DNA of 64,000 nucleotides, taken from the NCBI GenBank assembly GCA_003280225.1, contig QCFO01000011.1, forward strand, positions 1 through 64,000, in the 5' to 3' direction. The notes below the pieces were generated by a model. The model was given only the letters and a program-made list of their open reading frames with translations. It had not been told where the DNA came from and searched no databases. This DNA comes from Prochlorococcus sp. AG-363-K07. Its GTDB lineage: Bacteria; Cyanobacteriota; Cyanobacteriia; PCC-6307; Cyanobiaceae. Numbering within the stretch: the first letter of the stretch is position 1; each line of letters opens with the position of its first letter. This document shows positions 20,736-30,577 of the stretch, one piece after another. A program made the position numbers and the translations under genes.

Positions 20736-22531
20736 TGGCCTTGAATGACTTTCAACGCGTAAGACGCTTAGGGCGTTATTTGCGTCAAGACAGAAAAAGA
20801 TTGATAGTAATCGTTCTGGTATTAGTCCCAGTCGCTTTTGCTGGAGCTATTCAGCCCCTTCTTGTTGGTCAAGCTATAAGCGTGTTGAGGGGGGAAGCTA
20901 CATTTCCTATTCTAAGTGATTTGCCGATGCGATCAGCAATAAGACTTTTGATAGGAATTTTATTGTGCTCAGTTTTATTGAGACTTTTTCTTCAGGGTTA
21001 TCAAACTTATAATATTCAGGCTGTAGGGCAGAGGCTTACTGCTCGAATTAGACAAGATTTATTTTCACATGCAATGGATTTATCATTGCGTTTTCATGAA
21101 AGAATGCCAGTTGGTAAGTTATTAACAAGACTCACAAGTGATGTTGATGCACTAGCAGAAGTATTTGGTAGTGGAGCTGTAGGTGTTTTAGCGGATGTGG
21201 TTAGTTTATTTGTAATATCAATTACAATGATTCTTGTTGAATGGCGTCTAGGAATAATACTTTTAGTTACTCAAATTCCAGTAACTATGTTTATACTATG
21301 GCTTCAGAAACGTTATCGAAGATCTAACTATAGGGTGCGAGAGGAACTTTCTCAGCTGAATGCTGATTTTCAAGAAAATTTGCAAGGTTTAGAAGTTGTT
21401 CAAATGTTTAGAAGGGAATCTATTAATGGAGAAAAATTTAATAGAACTGGTTTACTCTATAGGGAAGCAGTCAATGGAACTATTTTTTTTGATAGCAGCA
21501 TATCCGCCTTTATTGAATGGGTTTCTCTAGCTGCAATTTCGATTGTTCTGGCGATTGGTGGATGGATGGTAATCAGAAGCATTGTAGGGTTAGGTACATT
21601 GACGACTTTCATCCTTTACTCTCAAAGATTATTCGAACCGCTTCGTCAATTAGCTGAAAGATTCACACAGATTCAGGGAGGGTTAACTGCTGTTGAGAGA
21701 ATAGGTGAACTGCTAGAGCAGGAGGTTGAGATATCAGACAGTTCATATGTTGCTGGAAATAAAACAGAAATGAATAAGGTGCAGCCACTTCAATTAGGTG
21801 AAGTGATTTTTGAAGGGGTTAATTTCAGTTATAGAGAGGATGAGCCAATACTTAAAGAACTTAGCTTTCGAATTGCTCCAGGTGAAAATGTCGCACTTGT
21901 TGGTCCTACAGGTTCAGGAAAAACGACTCTTATTAGATTATTGTGTAGGCTATATGAACCTCAAAGTGGAAGGATTTTGATAGATGGGATTGACATCAAA
22001 AATATACCAATTGCACATCTTAGGAAGCAATTAGGAGTTGTTTTACAAGATACTTTTTTATTTAGTGGCAATGTTGCAGATAACCTTAGATTAGATAATT
22101 CCATTCCAGATGAGCGTTTAATAGAGATTTGCCGAGATCTTGGGCTGCATACACTGCTCAGGCGCTTGCCAAATGGCTTACATACAGAGCTTCGTGAGAG
22201 AGGTGGGAATTTGTCCTCAGGAGAACGGCAACTCTTGTCGGTAGCCAGAGTGGCTATTCGTAATCCAAGAGTTTTGATAATGGATGAGGCAACAGCATTT
22301 ATGGACCCATCTACTGAAGCTACTTTGCAAAGGGATTTGGATCGTTTGTTAGCTAAAAGAACTGCTTTAGTGATTGCTCATCGTCTAGCTACAGTTGAAT
22401 CAGCAGATAGGATCTTGGTTCTCAGAAGGGGTAAGCTTGTCGAGCAAGGAACTCATCAAGAACTTCGCAAGTTAGGGGGTCTATATTCCCAGCTTGCTGA
22501 TTTGCAAGAACGTGGACTAGCAAAGCTATGA
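20735..22531 (+). CDS. ABC exporter, fused membrane and ATPase domains (MsbA/MdlB-like)
   Basis: 598 residues in one half-transporter: six-helix transmembrane domain (about 1-320) and nucleotide-binding domain (about 350-598). Walker A is GPTGSGKTT, the signature LSSGERQ, Walker B VLIMDEAT, and the H-loop AHRLATVE. It should work as a homodimer in the inner membrane; substrate is unknown and could be lipid, peptide or drug. The C-terminal helix (GGLYSQLADLQERGL) is usual. Overlap with hisG by one base is notable but does not indicate function. Confidence 0.9.
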   Translation: MALNDFQRVRRLGRYLRQDRKRLIVIVLVLVPVAFAGAIQPLLVGQAISVLRGEATFPILSDLPMRSAIRLLIGILLCSVLLRLFLQGYQTYNIQAVGQRLTARIRQDLFSHAMDLSLRFHERMPVGKLLTRLTSDVDALAEVFGSGAVGVLADVVSLFVISITMILVEWRLGIILLVTQIPVTMFILWLQKRYRRSNYRVREELSQLNADFQENLQGLEVVQMFRRESINGEKFNRTGLLYREAVNGTIFFDSSISAFIEWVSLAAISIVLAIGGWMVIRSIVGLGTLTTFILYSQRLFEPLRQLAERFTQIQGGLTAVERIGELLEQEVEISDSSYVAGNKTEMNKVQPLQLGEVIFEGVNFSYREDEPILKELSFRIAPGENVALVGPTGSGKTTLIRLLCRLYEPQSGRILIDGIDIKNIPIAHLRKQLGVVLQDTFLFSGNVADNLRLDNSIPDERLIEICRDLGLHTLLRRLPNGLHTELRERGGNLSSGERQLLSVARVAIRNPRVLIMDEATAFMDPSTEATLQRDLDRLLAKRTALVIAHRLATVESADRILVLRRGKLVEQGTHQELRKLGGLYSQLADLQERGLAKL

Positions 22532-22586
22532 AAATAAATAGTCTTATTAATAAAAACCTATATGCACCAAGGCTTGGATCGAAACT

Positions 22587-23090
22587 GTGATTAGTGCACC
22601 TTCATTAACTAAAGATGAGCTTGATGAGGTTTACGGAAAAGGAGCGTGCCAATTCCAATCATCAGACCACTTAATGACGCTTGTGTTTAGTCAATCTAGA
22701 CCTTTTGATTTAATTGAGCTGGAACAGTTGCTCCAGTCAGTTGGTTGGAGTCACCGTCCAGCTAGAAAAGTAAGACGGGCACTAGCTTATAGCTTGTTGA
22801 AGGTGGGATTGTGGAAACATGAAGCAGGATTGCCTCGATTAATTGGCTTCGCTAGATGTACAGGAGATGGTGTTATTGAAGCAACAGTTTGGGATGTTGC
22901 AATTCTCCCCGTTTATCAAGGCTATGGTTTTGGAAAGCAACTTATGTCTTATTTGATCAAGTCTCTTCAGGAGATGGGTATAAAAAGGATCACGCTATTT
23001 GCTGATCCAGGGGTTGTTGATTTTTATAGGAGTCAAGGTTGGGTATTAGAGCCAAGAGGTAATAGATGTGCTTTCTGGTATGCTAATTAG
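22587..23090 (+). CDS. GNAT N-acetyltransferase, Ycf52/NSI-like
   Basis: 167 residues with a C-terminal GNAT fold. The acetyl-CoA loop is VWDVAILPVYQGYGFGKQLM, and ITLFADPGVVDFYRSQGW follows. The middle segment (GWSHRPARKVRRALAYSLLK, LIGFARCTGDG) matches cyanobacterial and plastid Ycf52/NSI-like acetyltransferases; plant members acetylate plastid proteins and related amines. The actual substrate here is unknown. A GTG start at 22587 is used. It is on the same strand as the ABC exporter and convergent with the next pair. Confidence 0.85.
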   Translation: MISAPSLTKDELDEVYGKGACQFQSSDHLMTLVFSQSRPFDLIELEQLLQSVGWSHRPARKVRRALAYSLLKVGLWKHEAGLPRLIGFARCTGDGVIEATVWDVAILPVYQGYGFGKQLMSYLIKSLQEMGIKRITLFADPGVVDFYRSQGWVLEPRGNRCAFWYAN

Positions 23091-23135
23091 GTAGTAAATA
23101 ATTCAACTTTATAAAAATAATTTTATAGCTTATGG

Positions 23136-23843
23136 TTAGCTTTCTTGATAATAATCCTTCGACAAGTTTATAGATCTCTCTCCTTTTAGCCACCGATTTC
23201 TTAGTTTTAGATTCTTAATTGCTCGAGAAAATACATTTATGCTTGACCACCGTCTTGGGCTAGAAACAATATCTAAGTTCAAAGGTTTTATTTGTGCTAT
23301 TTTATCAAGACGTAAAATTAGGTCTAGATCTTCCATAATTGGTAGAGGCTTAAATCCCCCCATTTTTTTGTATAAAGATCTTTTTATTAGAAGTCCCTGG
23401 TCACCATAAGGAAGTCTTTGCAATCTGCTTCTAATAAAGACGGCTAATTCCAATATCCTAAAATCTAATCTTCTATCTTCTATCTTTAGATCGAAATACC
23501 AAACAGAATTGGCTGAATGAGGATTGTTTGTTATTGGAAGTACTGTTTCTGGCCAATTTGTTGGTAAGCGTGAATCAGCGTGTAGGAAAAGGATCCATTC
23601 TCTTGTTGAATGATCAGCTCCATGATGAAGTTGTTCCCCACGGTTGGCTTCTAAGTTTTTAAAAGGCTTTGCCCCAAAGAGTTTAGCTATTAATACTGTT
23701 AAATCTTTGCTATTGCAATCACAGACAGATATCTCTAAGTCGTAAGGCCAAAGTTGCAGATCAGACAAAAGTAGAGGTAAATTACTTGCCTCATTAAGTG
23801 AGGGAATTACAATACTGAGATTGTTTTTGTTTAGCCTTGCCAT
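23136..23843 (-). CDS. Family 2 glycosyltransferase (TIGR04283 type)
   Basis: 235 residues with a GT-A fold start: LSIVIPSLNEASNLPLLLSDL, then the acceptor/nucleotide region VCDCNSKD, and ANRGEQLHHGADHSTREWILFLHADSRLP (written here as its parts), containing a HADSRLP metal-binding segment. Proteins of this type often sit next to a DUF2064 protein, as here: the neighbouring start overlaps by 13 bases. Together they have been linked in annotations to arsenosugar or other glycoside synthesis, but the product is not proven. Confidence 0.82.
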   Translation of the reverse strand: MARLNKNNLSIVIPSLNEASNLPLLLSDLQLWPYDLEISVCDCNSKDLTVLIAKLFGAKPFKNLEANRGEQLHHGADHSTREWILFLHADSRLPTNWPETVLPITNNPHSANSVWYFDLKIEDRRLDFRILELAVFIRSRLQRLPYGDQGLLIKRSLYKKMGGFKPLPIMEDLDLILRLDKIAQIKPLNLDIVSSPRRWSSINVFSRAIKNLKLRNRWLKGERSINLSKDYYQES

Positions 23844-24502
23844 GGATTTAGATCCTCAACTATATCAAGGTCATTTTGTTCTCTAAGCAGTTTATATTTA
23901 ATGTTTCTATCATTAGCTTTTTGAAGAGTCTCTTCTAATACTTTGTTGGTGCCCCATGTAATGTCTTCAAAAGACCAATTAATGCCTTTTTGCAACTGAT
24001 TTCCTGAGAATCCAACTAGCCAATATCCACCATCACTAGAAGGGCCAATTATCATGTCATATTTGGATAATAATTGAATCCCAATAAGTAAATCCTGATG
24101 AGATAATGTAGGAAGATCTGTACCTATTACGATAATATTAATCTTGTCTATATTTTCTTCAGAATTCTCTTCGGCAAGTATTAATTGATCAATAATACGC
24201 TTACCTAAATCACCATCTCTTTGATTCGCGACAGTCTTAAATCCATGGTCCAAGCCATACTGTCTTCTTTTTGTATCTGGGAGTCCTGCGACCGCTAAAT
24301 GTATTTCTATCAAATTTCTCTCTTTAAGAATTTCTGCCACTGAAAGTGTATGAATTGTCAATTTATCTTGTATCAAGTAAGCATGATGTTCCCCAATACT
24401 TCTTGCAAGTCTTGTTTTACATCTTCCGGGTTCATTCCATCTAGTCATTATTATTAGAGTGGTTTTCGGAAATGATAGGAATTTTGCTTTTGATGTCTTC
24501 AC
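23831..24502 (-). CDS. TIGR04282/DUF2064 family glycosyltransferase-like protein
   Basis: 223 residues resembling nucleotidyl-transferase/GT-A proteins of the DUF2064 family. Key segments are RWNEPGRCKTRLARSIG near the N-terminus, VIGTDLPTLSHQDL and GPSSDGGYWLVGF, the last two being family hallmarks. It precedes and overlaps the TIGR04283-type gene, so the two are probably cotranscribed and coupled. The family name often includes arsenosugar biosynthesis, but no arsenic gene is visible in this window, so the product remains open. Confidence 0.82.
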   Translation of the reverse strand: MKTSKAKFLSFPKTTLIIMTRWNEPGRCKTRLARSIGEHHAYLIQDKLTIHTLSVAEILKERNLIEIHLAVAGLPDTKRRQYGLDHGFKTVANQRDGDLGKRIIDQLILAEENSEENIDKINIIVIGTDLPTLSHQDLLIGIQLLSKYDMIIGPSSDGGYWLVGFSGNQLQKGINWSFEDITWGTNKVLEETLQKANDRNIKYKLLREQNDLDIVEDLNPWQG

Positions 24503-24922
24503 TTTTTCTTTGGTTTGATTGATGATGTCTTTCTCTTGATTCTTAGATTTTTTTCTGATTTTAAGCTTTGCTGACTTTAGAGTTTAGAGAAGAGTTTGAT
24601 CAACGCAGCTCGCTGTAGCCCTAAAATCTTGAGGCTTAATTCCAAACAACCATTTTAGGTTACATCGAATTGGATTCTAAAAAGCTCACGGTCAGAATTC
24701 TTCTGTGAAGGGCATGTAGGCATTTGACGATTAAGTTACTCTTCGTTTCAGACTTGTATCCCTCAACTTGCGCCTGTCTTTTCGGGAGCACTTGCTCTAA
24801 TGCAAGTCAAGGGAAGGGCTTACAGATTGTCAAAGAGCAAAGAATTTGCCTGTTCCCCGTTTATTTGGCAATGAAGGTTTTCCTATTAATGCTTAGATTC
24901 AGCATCCTATTCGAAAAGTGAA
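24503..24922. other. Intergenic region upstream of dnaA
   Basis: 420 bases between divergent starts. A 65-codon frame at 24724-24921 ends immediately before dnaA but is cysteine/leucine rich without recognisable pattern and is likely non-coding or the dnaA leader. No DnaA-box cluster was found, so I do not call an origin. Confidence 0.5.
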
Positions 24923-26296
24923 GTGCCACAGGGCAGAGAGCTATGGATCAAGGTTCAGGAGGCCCTTCAGCAAACTTTAAGTAAGCCTACGTTTGAGACT
25001 TGGATACGGCCAGTTAAGTGTTTGGAATATGGTGACGGAAAGTTGTCTCTTATAGCTCCCAATAGCTTTTCAAGTGATTGGTTAAGAAAAAACTACTCTC
25101 GTACCATTGAAGAGGTCGCTGGCGAGATATGTGGCAGTCCTGTCAGGGTAGATGTTAAAGCTGATACCCAAGCAAAAGTAAGTGAAGGTGCTACCCCATC
25201 AATTGCCCCTAAGTCTTCTTTACCTGAGGCTAGAACTACCGTAAATGTGAACCGTACAAAAATATTACCGGGTTTAAACCTTCGATACGTTTTCAATAAG
25301 TTTGTCGTAGGTCCTAATAGTCGGATGGCTCACGCAGCTGCATTGGCAGTCGCTGAAGCGCCAGGACGAGAATTTAATCCTCTTTTTATATGTGGTGGCG
25401 TTGGACTTGGTAAAACGCACCTTATGCAAGCTATTGGTCACTATCGCTTGGAGATAGACCCAAGTGCGAAGGTTTCATATGTATCGACTGAGACTTTTAC
25501 TAATGATCTAATTCTTGCTATTAGGAAAGATGGTATGCAGGCATTTAGAGATAGATATAGGGCTGCTGATTTGATTCTTGTTGATGATATTCAATTCATA
25601 GAAGGTAAGGAATATACCCAAGAAGAGTTTTTTCATACATTTAATGCTTTGCATGAAGCTGGTAGGCAAATTGTTATTGCCAGTGATAGACCTCCTAGTC
25701 AGATTCCTCGTTTACAGGAGCGTTTGATATCTAGATTCTCAATGGGATTGATTGCAGATATTCAGGCACCAGATCTTGAAACAAGAATGGCCATACTTCA
25801 CAAGAAAGCTGAGCAAGAACGTATGAGATTGCCTAGAGATTTAATTCAGTTTATCGCCGGCCGCTTTACTTCAAATATTCGTGAACTTGAGGGAGCTCTT
25901 ACAAGGGCGGTTGCATTTGCTTCTATTACAGGACTTCCTATGACTGTTGAGTCAGTCGCTCCAATGCTTGATCCGAATTCACAAGGCGTGGAAGTTACAC
26001 CGCAACAAGTTATTGAAAAGGTCTCAGAAGTTTTTGAAGTTACTGCTGAGGAAATGCGTAGTGCGAGTCGACGCCGCCCTGTAAGCCAAGCAAGACAGGT
26101 TGGCATGTATTTGATGAGACATGGCACTGACTTAAGCCTGCCCCGCATAGGCGATGCTTTTGGAGGTAAAGATCACACAACTGTTATGTATGCTATAGAA
26201 CAAGTTGAAAAGAAACTTTCAAGTGATCCTCAGACGGCTAGTCAAGTTCAAAAAATAAAAGATCTTTTGCAAATTGATTCAAGACGAAAACGTTAG
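24923..26296 (+). CDS. dnaA: Chromosomal replication initiator protein DnaA
   Basis: AAA+ initiator of 457 residues that binds DnaA boxes and opens the origin. Domain I is the first 70 residues ([21 protein letters not shown]), a linker follows, Walker A is [11 protein letters not shown], Walker [16 protein letters not shown], and the domain IV DNA-binding helix-turn-helix contains the signature [17 protein letters not shown]. Start is GTG 24923, giving MPQGRELW. Its location away from any DnaA-box cluster fits picocyanobacteria, where dnaA is not beside the origin. Confidence 0.97.
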   Translation: MPQGRELWIKVQEALQQTLSKPTFETWIRPVKCLEYGDGKLSLIAPNSFSSDWLRKNYSRTIEEVAGEICGSPVRVDVKADTQAKVSEGATPSIAPKSSLPEARTTVNVNRTKILPGLNLRYVFNKFVVGPNSRMAHAAALAVAEAPGREFNPLFICGGVGLGKTHLMQAIGHYRLEIDPSAKVSYVSTETFTNDLILAIRKDGMQAFRDRYRAADLILVDDIQFIEGKEYTQEEFFHTFNALHEAGRQIVIASDRPPSQIPRLQERLISRFSMGLIADIQAPDLETRMAILHKKAEQERMRLPRDLIQFIAGRFTSNIRELEGALTRAVAFASITGLPMTVESVAPMLDPNSQGVEVTPQQVIEKVSEVFEVTAEEMRSASRRRPVSQARQVGMYLMRHGTDLSLPRIGDAFGGKDHTTVMYAIEQVEKKLSSDPQTASQVQKIKDLLQIDSRRKR

Positions 26297-26393
26297 TTGC
26301 TTGGATGGATTGCTATTAAGTTGGTGAGTTTGTCAATCCTAGTTTTAAATTTAAAGATGCTTTTTTTATTATTTGAGGATTTTTACTACTCAA

Positions 26394-27662
26394 TTAGATT
26401 TGCTTGATTGATAGAAAAGGTAGTGGATTTTGGTCAAGTCGATTACTGGTTTTGATTGAAGGACCCTGCGCTGTACTATCTAATTTAGCTGTAGCCTCAA
26501 GAGCCTTCCTTAGCTCTCTTGCGGCAAGTAAAGGCATATCTCTTGGGACTGAAATCCTATCTCGCAAATATCTAAGGCCTAAGGCACTATTCCTACTTGG
26601 TTGAGAAGCTTGGCCATTGATTAATAGGGTTAAAGCTGCTCTTAATGGCTGGTCAAATAAAGGTTCTCCTAATGGATTTATTTTCATAATCGTTTTTCGA
26701 TGCTTCAGTACCCTTCTAAGAGCTAGTGATGATGGGTCGGGTAAGAGGTCTCGTCCCTTAGTTAGTGAACTCATTTCCATTTCCCCTAATCCTGAGCCGT
26801 TATCAATTGCTTGCGCAAATTGTTTTTGTGTGGAATTAGTACTGAAATAACATCCTCCCATTTGAGGTGGTAAATCATGGGAATGCGTATGAAAGTCCCC
26901 TTGGGTGCCTCGATATTCCTCCTGCGCTTCTAGAGCGGTAAACCAACTATCTATTCCAGGATGTTCCTTTCGAAGATTGAAACCTTTGTAGTAGCTCAAT
27001 GAAGCATTCATCCTCTCTAAGTAGGGAATAAAGATCAGGTCGCAACTTCCTGGTGAATGAGATCCTGACTCGTCTGCTACTGAATCGAGAAATGGCCCTT
27101 TCTCTTTGAGAAGCTGTTGCTCTAATTCTTGAGCTATCACTTGGAACTCATTTTGTCTTTTTGTCTCATTCCATATAGCGAGAGAAGGTCTGCATAGCCA
27201 CATACACCATGCTCGAAAAAATCTCCTTTCTAGAAATCTTAGTTCAATAGAATTTGTGTCGTTTATTGATCTCCCTAAAGGCCCAAAGGTGTTTTCAAGG
27301 GCTAGTAGTATTTCATCACTTTCTGTGATGAGTTGATTGTCAATTTCCAAGGCGGGTAGAATTCCTGTTGGAACTTTTTCTAAATACCAACTTTCTTTCT
27401 CTCCATAGCAACGCATGGTTACTTTTTGGATTCTGTAGGGAATTCTTTTGAATTCAAGCCATAACCAAACTTTTTGGCAGTAAGGACACCAAGCATGGTG
27501 GTCTCTATAAAGAATTACTCTGACACTTTTCTCTGGGTTACCAAATAAACGAAGTTTAGAGTATGAGTTGGTTGGACCTTCTATTCGATCAAGTTCTTGC
27601 GGGGCAAGTTTTTCAAGCTCATCCCAGCCAAGAGATTCGGTTCTTAACACATGAGATTCCAT
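26394..27662 (-). CDS. Glutathione S-transferase-like protein with long C-terminal extension
   Basis: 422 residues. A thioredoxin-fold domain around residues 45-125 holds HAWCPYCQKVWLWLEFKRIPY, with a CPYC active-site motif and the cis-proline region KVPTGILPALEID, followed by an all-helical GST domain (about 135-255). The last 150 or so residues are an additional helical part (ELRKALEATAKL etc.) beyond a usual 200-250 residue GST. Likely role is glutathione-dependent redox or conjugation chemistry; substrate is unknown. It converges on dnaA with 97 bases between stops. Confidence 0.8.
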   Translation of the reverse strand: MESHVLRTESLGWDELEKLAPQELDRIEGPTNSYSKLRLFGNPEKSVRVILYRDHHAWCPYCQKVWLWLEFKRIPYRIQKVTMRCYGEKESWYLEKVPTGILPALEIDNQLITESDEILLALENTFGPLGRSINDTNSIELRFLERRFFRAWCMWLCRPSLAIWNETKRQNEFQVIAQELEQQLLKEKGPFLDSVADESGSHSPGSCDLIFIPYLERMNASLSYYKGFNLRKEHPGIDSWFTALEAQEEYRGTQGDFHTHSHDLPPQMGGCYFSTNSTQKQFAQAIDNGSGLGEMEMSSLTKGRDLLPDPSSLALRRVLKHRKTIMKINPLGEPLFDQPLRAALTLLINGQASQPSRNSALGLRYLRDRISVPRDMPLLAARELRKALEATAKLDSTAQGPSIKTSNRLDQNPLPFLSIKQI

Positions 27663-27768
27663 TTGGTTACAACGCTAGAGTTGATTGCTAATTGATTTGA
27701 ATTTATTCCAAAGCGAGAATAAATCAATTAGTTTTATTGTCGGAAGTATTAGATTCTAAAAAGAAATA

Positions 27769-28506
27769 TTAGCTTTGTCTCGACTTGATTGAACTTCTAG
27801 TTGATATAAGCATATTCCAGCAATGTGATAGAATCCCTATAGACATTAGAACTTCGAAGATCTCTTGATCGTTACGAATTTGCTTTATGGTTGAGGCATA
27901 TGATAAGTCAAAATATAAGTAAAATAATGCTACAAGTAAGAAATAAAGACTAAACCTACGTGCAGGAAATGCGTCGATTTGAGGCCAAAATCTCCAGCCT
28001 AGCCACCCTAGAAATATGCAAGAGATTTCAAAGGCTGGATCTAATAATTTATGGTGGATAAAGCCAATATTGTGTATGTTTGATTCTCCCTGCATGTTTA
28101 AGGAACGAATAGAGTCGAAACCAAAACCAGTTATCCTCTCTCCCCAACTTATTTCTTCGCCAGCTACAAAGAAGCAGACGATAGCTAATACTAGCCAAGC
28201 CATGGATTGTCTATTTATACTTAGTTTTCTACGTTTCCAAAGGATTAGTGTGCATATTATAAAAGAGCAGAGGAAACTAATAAATTGAATCCATTCAAGG
28301 GGACCATCCTCGCTTCTGCACCAATCAAACCAGCTAATACCTATTATGTCCCTACCAAATGGAAGTATGTATATAAAGCCATAAATAATTGCTAAATAGA
28401 TAACTGGAAAAATATCTACTCTTGGAGAAAGATCTCCCCATGGTGTTGATATTTTAGGTTGGGGCGTACTATTTAAGGGATTTAGAAGCGTCAAAAATTG
28501 GTTCAC
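27769..28506 (-). CDS. Conserved integral membrane protein of unknown function
   Basis: 245 residues with about five or six hydrophobic segments. The motif FFVAGEEISWGERITGFGFDSI followed (as separate parts) by NMQGESNIHN and IGFIHH resembles a widespread membrane family whose invariant GEEISWGxRI and N.Q.E...HN segments carry acidic and histidine residues facing a membrane cavity. I do not know its function. It precedes an outer-membrane beta-barrel candidate on the same strand, with 106 bases between. Confidence 0.7.
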   Translation of the reverse strand: MNQFLTLLNPLNSTPQPKISTPWGDLSPRVDIFPVIYLAIIYGFIYILPFGRDIIGISWFDWCRSEDGPLEWIQFISFLCSFIICTLILWKRRKLSINRQSMAWLVLAIVCFFVAGEEISWGERITGFGFDSIRSLNMQGESNIHNIGFIHHKLLDPAFEISCIFLGWLGWRFWPQIDAFPARRFSLYFLLVALFYLYFDLSYASTIKQIRNDQEIFEVLMSIGILSHCWNMLISTRSSIKSRQS

Positions 28507-28612
28507 TTGTTCAAATTGCTAAAGCATATATTGACTTTGCCATAGAATTGCTTGATTGGCAGCCTTATCTCATGGCATGTTTGCATTAAGGGCCTTTAAG
28601 GTTGATTTGACT

Positions 28613-30577
28613 TTAGTAAGTTAAATTAAATCTTGTTCCTAGTTTTGTTTCATCTGCCCCTATCAGTTGCCCAATGTCTTGAAGGCCAGCAGCAGAGCTG
28701 CCGTAAATATCTATATTAAAGTCTTCAGTTAAAAGCCATCTTAATGCAATGGTGTAATTATTATTGTCTTTTGGGGATTCTACCAGATTATATTCAGGAA
28801 TTAATTGCAGCTTTTTTGATACTTGAATATTAGCTCCTAATCCTACTCCTTTTGGAGTGCTGATATTATTCCAAGCAGCCTTTGGATTTATGTTTATAGC
28901 GATTCTTCTAGTGGGCTCCCAAGTTGTGATGAATTCAGAGAATAAATAGCCTTGGCCTCCTGATAACCATCTGCTTCTACCTGCGCTTAGACGCAATGCA
29001 GTCCAAATAGGAATCTTACTCTTGGGACTGAGAAGAATAATCTTTCCACCAACTCTTGTTTTGACTCCATTGTTGCTAAGGTATTCATTTACGATTGCTT
29101 TGGTGTTACCTTCTCTAGGAGGAATATCGTTGAACTTACCTAAATTAATTATATCCAGCTGGAAATTATTTGATATTGAATGACCTAAATATCCAAAAAC
29201 ATTTCCCGAACTATCTAAATTCCCCCAGGCTTGGGTAGTCCCTCCGGGAGGGATTAGAGCACTGCCTACAGTAAGTCCACCTTTAGATAGAGAAGTTTCT
29301 CTAAAAGTGAACTCTCTCTGAGGGGAATCTATAGCAGATGGTGTATATTTAATCCCTGCATAATATCCTAATTGATTAGCAGAGGGGAGTGTAAGTATTC
29401 CTGTTGAGGGTGTTGCACCAAACCCATTTGTCAGTCTACCTTCAAGTCCAATTCGGGGATTTAAATCCCAATCTATGCCAAAATTGAGAATTGGCTTCTT
29501 TTTGAAGTCCAAATCTGAATTAAAACTGTTATCTCCTGGCCCTAAAGGCAGTATTGCTGAGGTTAAAAAAGTTATTTTGGAAATTGGCCGCCACATTAAT
29601 CCAGTCCCAGCAAATATATTATTTCCATAGAATGTTCCTTCTCCTCCTTGATTATGCCCTTGCTTTTGAGGCAAAAAACTTATGCCTGATAGTATTGATA
29701 CTTGTAGATCTTTTGTTACCTGAAAACTTGCTGGCAAAGTAATTGACCCTACTAAATTCTTAGTAGAAACGAGCTTATTTGATGAGTTGAAAATATTTGG
29801 AGCACCGCTTTGAACATTCCAAAGCTCAATCGAACTTTCTAAAGCGATTGACCAGTTATTTTGTTTATATAGGGGTGTCTTTAGAGATGCCCCATAGCTT
29901 TCCCAGAAATTGGGTGTTTGATTTGTACTATGTGAATTAGGTGTTGAGTATAAGGGGTCATCTGCTGCAGAAAAGAAGCCAGAGACTTGTAGGTTTTCAA
30001 GCATCCCAATATCAAATCGAAATGCATAATTTTGGTTCCCTGTTCCTGATGCGTCACCACCGGAGAAAGCTGAAAGGGAAAACACTTTGATTTGATTGTC
30101 ACCTTTTTCAAGCAGATTTCCAGTTGGAAAAGAAGGAGATAATCTTGTTGGCCATAAGTAATCTGCGCGGATTGGTTCTAGTTGCTTATACATGCTTATG
30201 GCTGTTTTGTAGTCTGAGGGGATTTTTGAAATCCCTATATTTGCTGTATCCCACGAATTAGGAATTAGAAGTTTCGTTTCGGATGGTGATAGACGCTGCC
30301 AAGTAGGAAGATTCCCATTTTGATAATTGTTCTTGGGTATTAACTTCCAAACTAAATTTTTGCTATCAAAAAGGGAATACTCTGAGGTAGGACGTAGCTT
30401 CTTTTTGGTGGTTACACCCTTAGAATCCAAATCTTTAAAATCATTCGGCAGCTTTCTCTGTTCGGATACAAATGTGAATGAATCCCATATTTCTTCGGCA
30501 TTGATCGGTTTTGAAAACCCCAAGACGGAGATTAAAATCATTCCTAGGGATTTTGCTTGATGTTTTAATATGATCAT
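28613..30577 (-). CDS. Putative outer-membrane beta-barrel protein
   Basis: 654 residues. An N-terminal signal peptide (hydrophobic segment SLGMILISVLGF, probable cleavage after PINA-EE) is followed by a mostly beta-rich sequence with many alternating polar/hydrophobic strands and aromatic girdle residues; it ends in GTRFNLTY, an aromatic C-terminus typical of outer-membrane barrels. It may be a porin or polysaccharide-related barrel; no specific family is recognised. The start overlaps the galE stop by four bases, suggesting cotranscription and a possible envelope glycan connection, which is inference. Confidence 0.65.
   Translation of the reverse strand: MIILKHQAKSLGMILISVLGFSKPINAEEIWDSFTFVSEQRKLPNDFKDLDSKGVTTKKKLRPTSEYSLFDSKNLVWKLIPKNNYQNGNLPTWQRLSPSETKLLIPNSWDTANIGISKIPSDYKTAISMYKQLEPIRADYLWPTRLSPSFPTGNLLEKGDNQIKVFSLSAFSGGDASGTGNQNYAFRFDIGMLENLQVSGFFSAADDPLYSTPNSHSTNQTPNFWESYGASLKTPLYKQNNWSIALESSIELWNVQSGAPNIFNSSNKLVSTKNLVGSITLPASFQVTKDLQVSILSGISFLPQKQGHNQGGEGTFYGNNIFAGTGLMWRPISKITFLTSAILPLGPGDNSFNSDLDFKKKPILNFGIDWDLNPRIGLEGRLTNGFGATPSTGILTLPSANQLGYYAGIKYTPSAIDSPQREFTFRETSLSKGGLTVGSALIPPGGTTQAWGNLDSSGNVFGYLGHSISNNFQLDIINLGKFNDIPPREGNTKAIVNEYLSNNGVKTRVGGKIILLSPKSKIPIWTALRLSAGRSRWLSGGQGYLFSEFITTWEPTRRIAININPKAAWNNISTPKGVGLGANIQVSKKLQLIPEYNLVESPKDNNNYTIALRWLLTEDFNIDIYGSSAAGLQDIGQLIGADETKLGTRFNLTY

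Noticed and set aside
24724-24921. 65-codon frame just before dnaA
   Set aside because: No family pattern or ribosome-binding site; more likely the dnaA leader.
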